Source of the DNA: Adiantum capillus-veneris
Lineage: Eukaryota; Streptophyta; Polypodiopsida; Polypodiales; Pteridaceae
Direction of reading: 5' to 3'
Assembly (NCBI GenBank): GCA_014529385.2
Contig: CM043953.1
Location: forward strand, 68,012,372-68,076,371
Length of the DNA stretch: 64,000 nucleotides
Within the stretch, counting starts at the first letter, position 1, and every line of letters begins with the position of its first letter. This document shows, piece by piece, positions 63,388 through 64,000 of this stretch. The notes beneath the pieces are model-generated. The model was not told where the DNA came from, did no database searches, and saw nothing but the letters and a program-made list of their open reading frames with translations. A program made the translations under genes and the position numbers.

Positions 63388-64000
63388 TGTCACGGGGACG
63401 TGGCAGCTGTTAACTATGTCACGAGGACATGGCCACTGCTAACTTTAGTTGTTGGTTTCTTTCCAATGGGTTTGGTTTATTTTTGAGACCCTCTTTTTGA
63501 AGTAGCAAACGGTCGGACATTGTATGGCCAATGTGAACGGTAGTTTCACCCGCAGATGGGAAGTGGTCGGCACTGGAATTCGTATAGTAAGAGGATGTCT
63601 AGGCTCAGAGCAAGATCATATAGGTCCCCCCTCGCACTTAGCAAGTTGGTGGATACTAGGAAGTGAACTCAATAAAGGCCTAAAGTCAAGGTATGACTAC
63701 CAACAGAAAGTATCCGACAGTTGGGCCACATTGCACTTTTGGATGCGGTCCCAATGAGGATAGATGGTCAGATGACCACAGGGAGCCCAACGGAATCATT
63801 TCCTAAAATTTAGGGAACTGCTATTTTGGGCCACGAAATGTGTTTGCGTCATTACCTCCGGTATGACTAGGAGAACACTTTACAACTCTGCCGCGAAGTC
63901 AACTGGGCGACCAATCGGGAGATTTTTAAGCGGCGAACCCGTAACGGGAAAATGCTTGTGCCAAGTGGCAAAATTTCATGAACTTGCCTCCTCCAGAAAA
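63388..64000 (+). repeat. 3' LTR of G, running off the window
   Basis: Starts TGTCACGGGGACGTGG. A 29-bp near-copy of this start follows at 63417. From about 63640 on it aligns with the F/H LTR family (TAAAATTTAGGGAACTGC, CATTACCTCCGG, AAGTCAACTGGGC), but its first 250 bp are different. It is therefore a related but distinct subfamily. Confidence 0.85.

Overview
The window contains no ordinary host gene that I can recognise. It is a nest of LTR retrotransposons of plant type. Plant signs are initiator-Met-tRNA primer sites (TGGTATCAGAGC-like) in three to four families, a Ty1/copia polyprotein, chromodomain-bearing Ty3/gypsy elements, a Ty3/gypsy family with an extra plant-type RNase H (Tat/Ogre-like layout), and TTTAGGG-like motifs in one LTR. 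A large-genome land plant fits best, possibly a fern or other non-seed plant; I cannot name the species from sequence alone.

Layout. (1) 1-2362: 3' end of a non-autonomous LTR element, here called K, whose protein carries KHDDLHD repeats. (2) 2363-3677: decayed sequence with a possible LINE ORF1 remnant and microsatellites. (3) 3678-5152: solo LTR of the chromovirus family, TSD GGTTA. (4) About 5537-30681: remains of another LTR element, J, with an iMet primer site at 10625. Its 5' LTR is split by H (5586-10383, deleted chromovirus derivative, TSD TGCAT). Its interior is split by B (12012-29342, minus strand, Tat-like, TSD ACGG), and B's gag is split by A (18501-27120, plus strand, same family, nearly intact, TSD ACGT). 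(5) 30682-64000: a second K element (5' LTR plus gag-like gene) is fused near 33120 to a chromovirus pol, G. G is split by C (35360-62515, Tat-like, plus strand, TSD GCGG). C is itself split by three minus-strand insertions: D (38694-44331, copia, TSD GGAAG/GAAAG), E (44456-48539, small non-autonomous element, TSD GGATG) and F (48850-57550, chromovirus with one open 1687-codon gag-pol and LTRs that look over 99.8% identical, TSD CTAGG). G resumes at 62516 and its 3' LTR runs off the window end.

How they work together. F is the only element whose ORF is intact, and it is the youngest by LTR identity. A is the next youngest and is broken by one missing base. B and C share the same disabling lesions yet have different target sites, so they were probably copied in trans. 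H and E have long terminal repeats, primer sites and purine tracts but little or no pol, so they are candidate parasites of autonomous relatives. The points most worth checking are a conserved 72-codon ORF in the A/B/C leader that changes almost only at synonymous sites, an array of alternating inverted copies of the purine-tract/LTR junction inside E's 3' LTR, the unclassified K elements, and a series of hairpin-like repeats in J.
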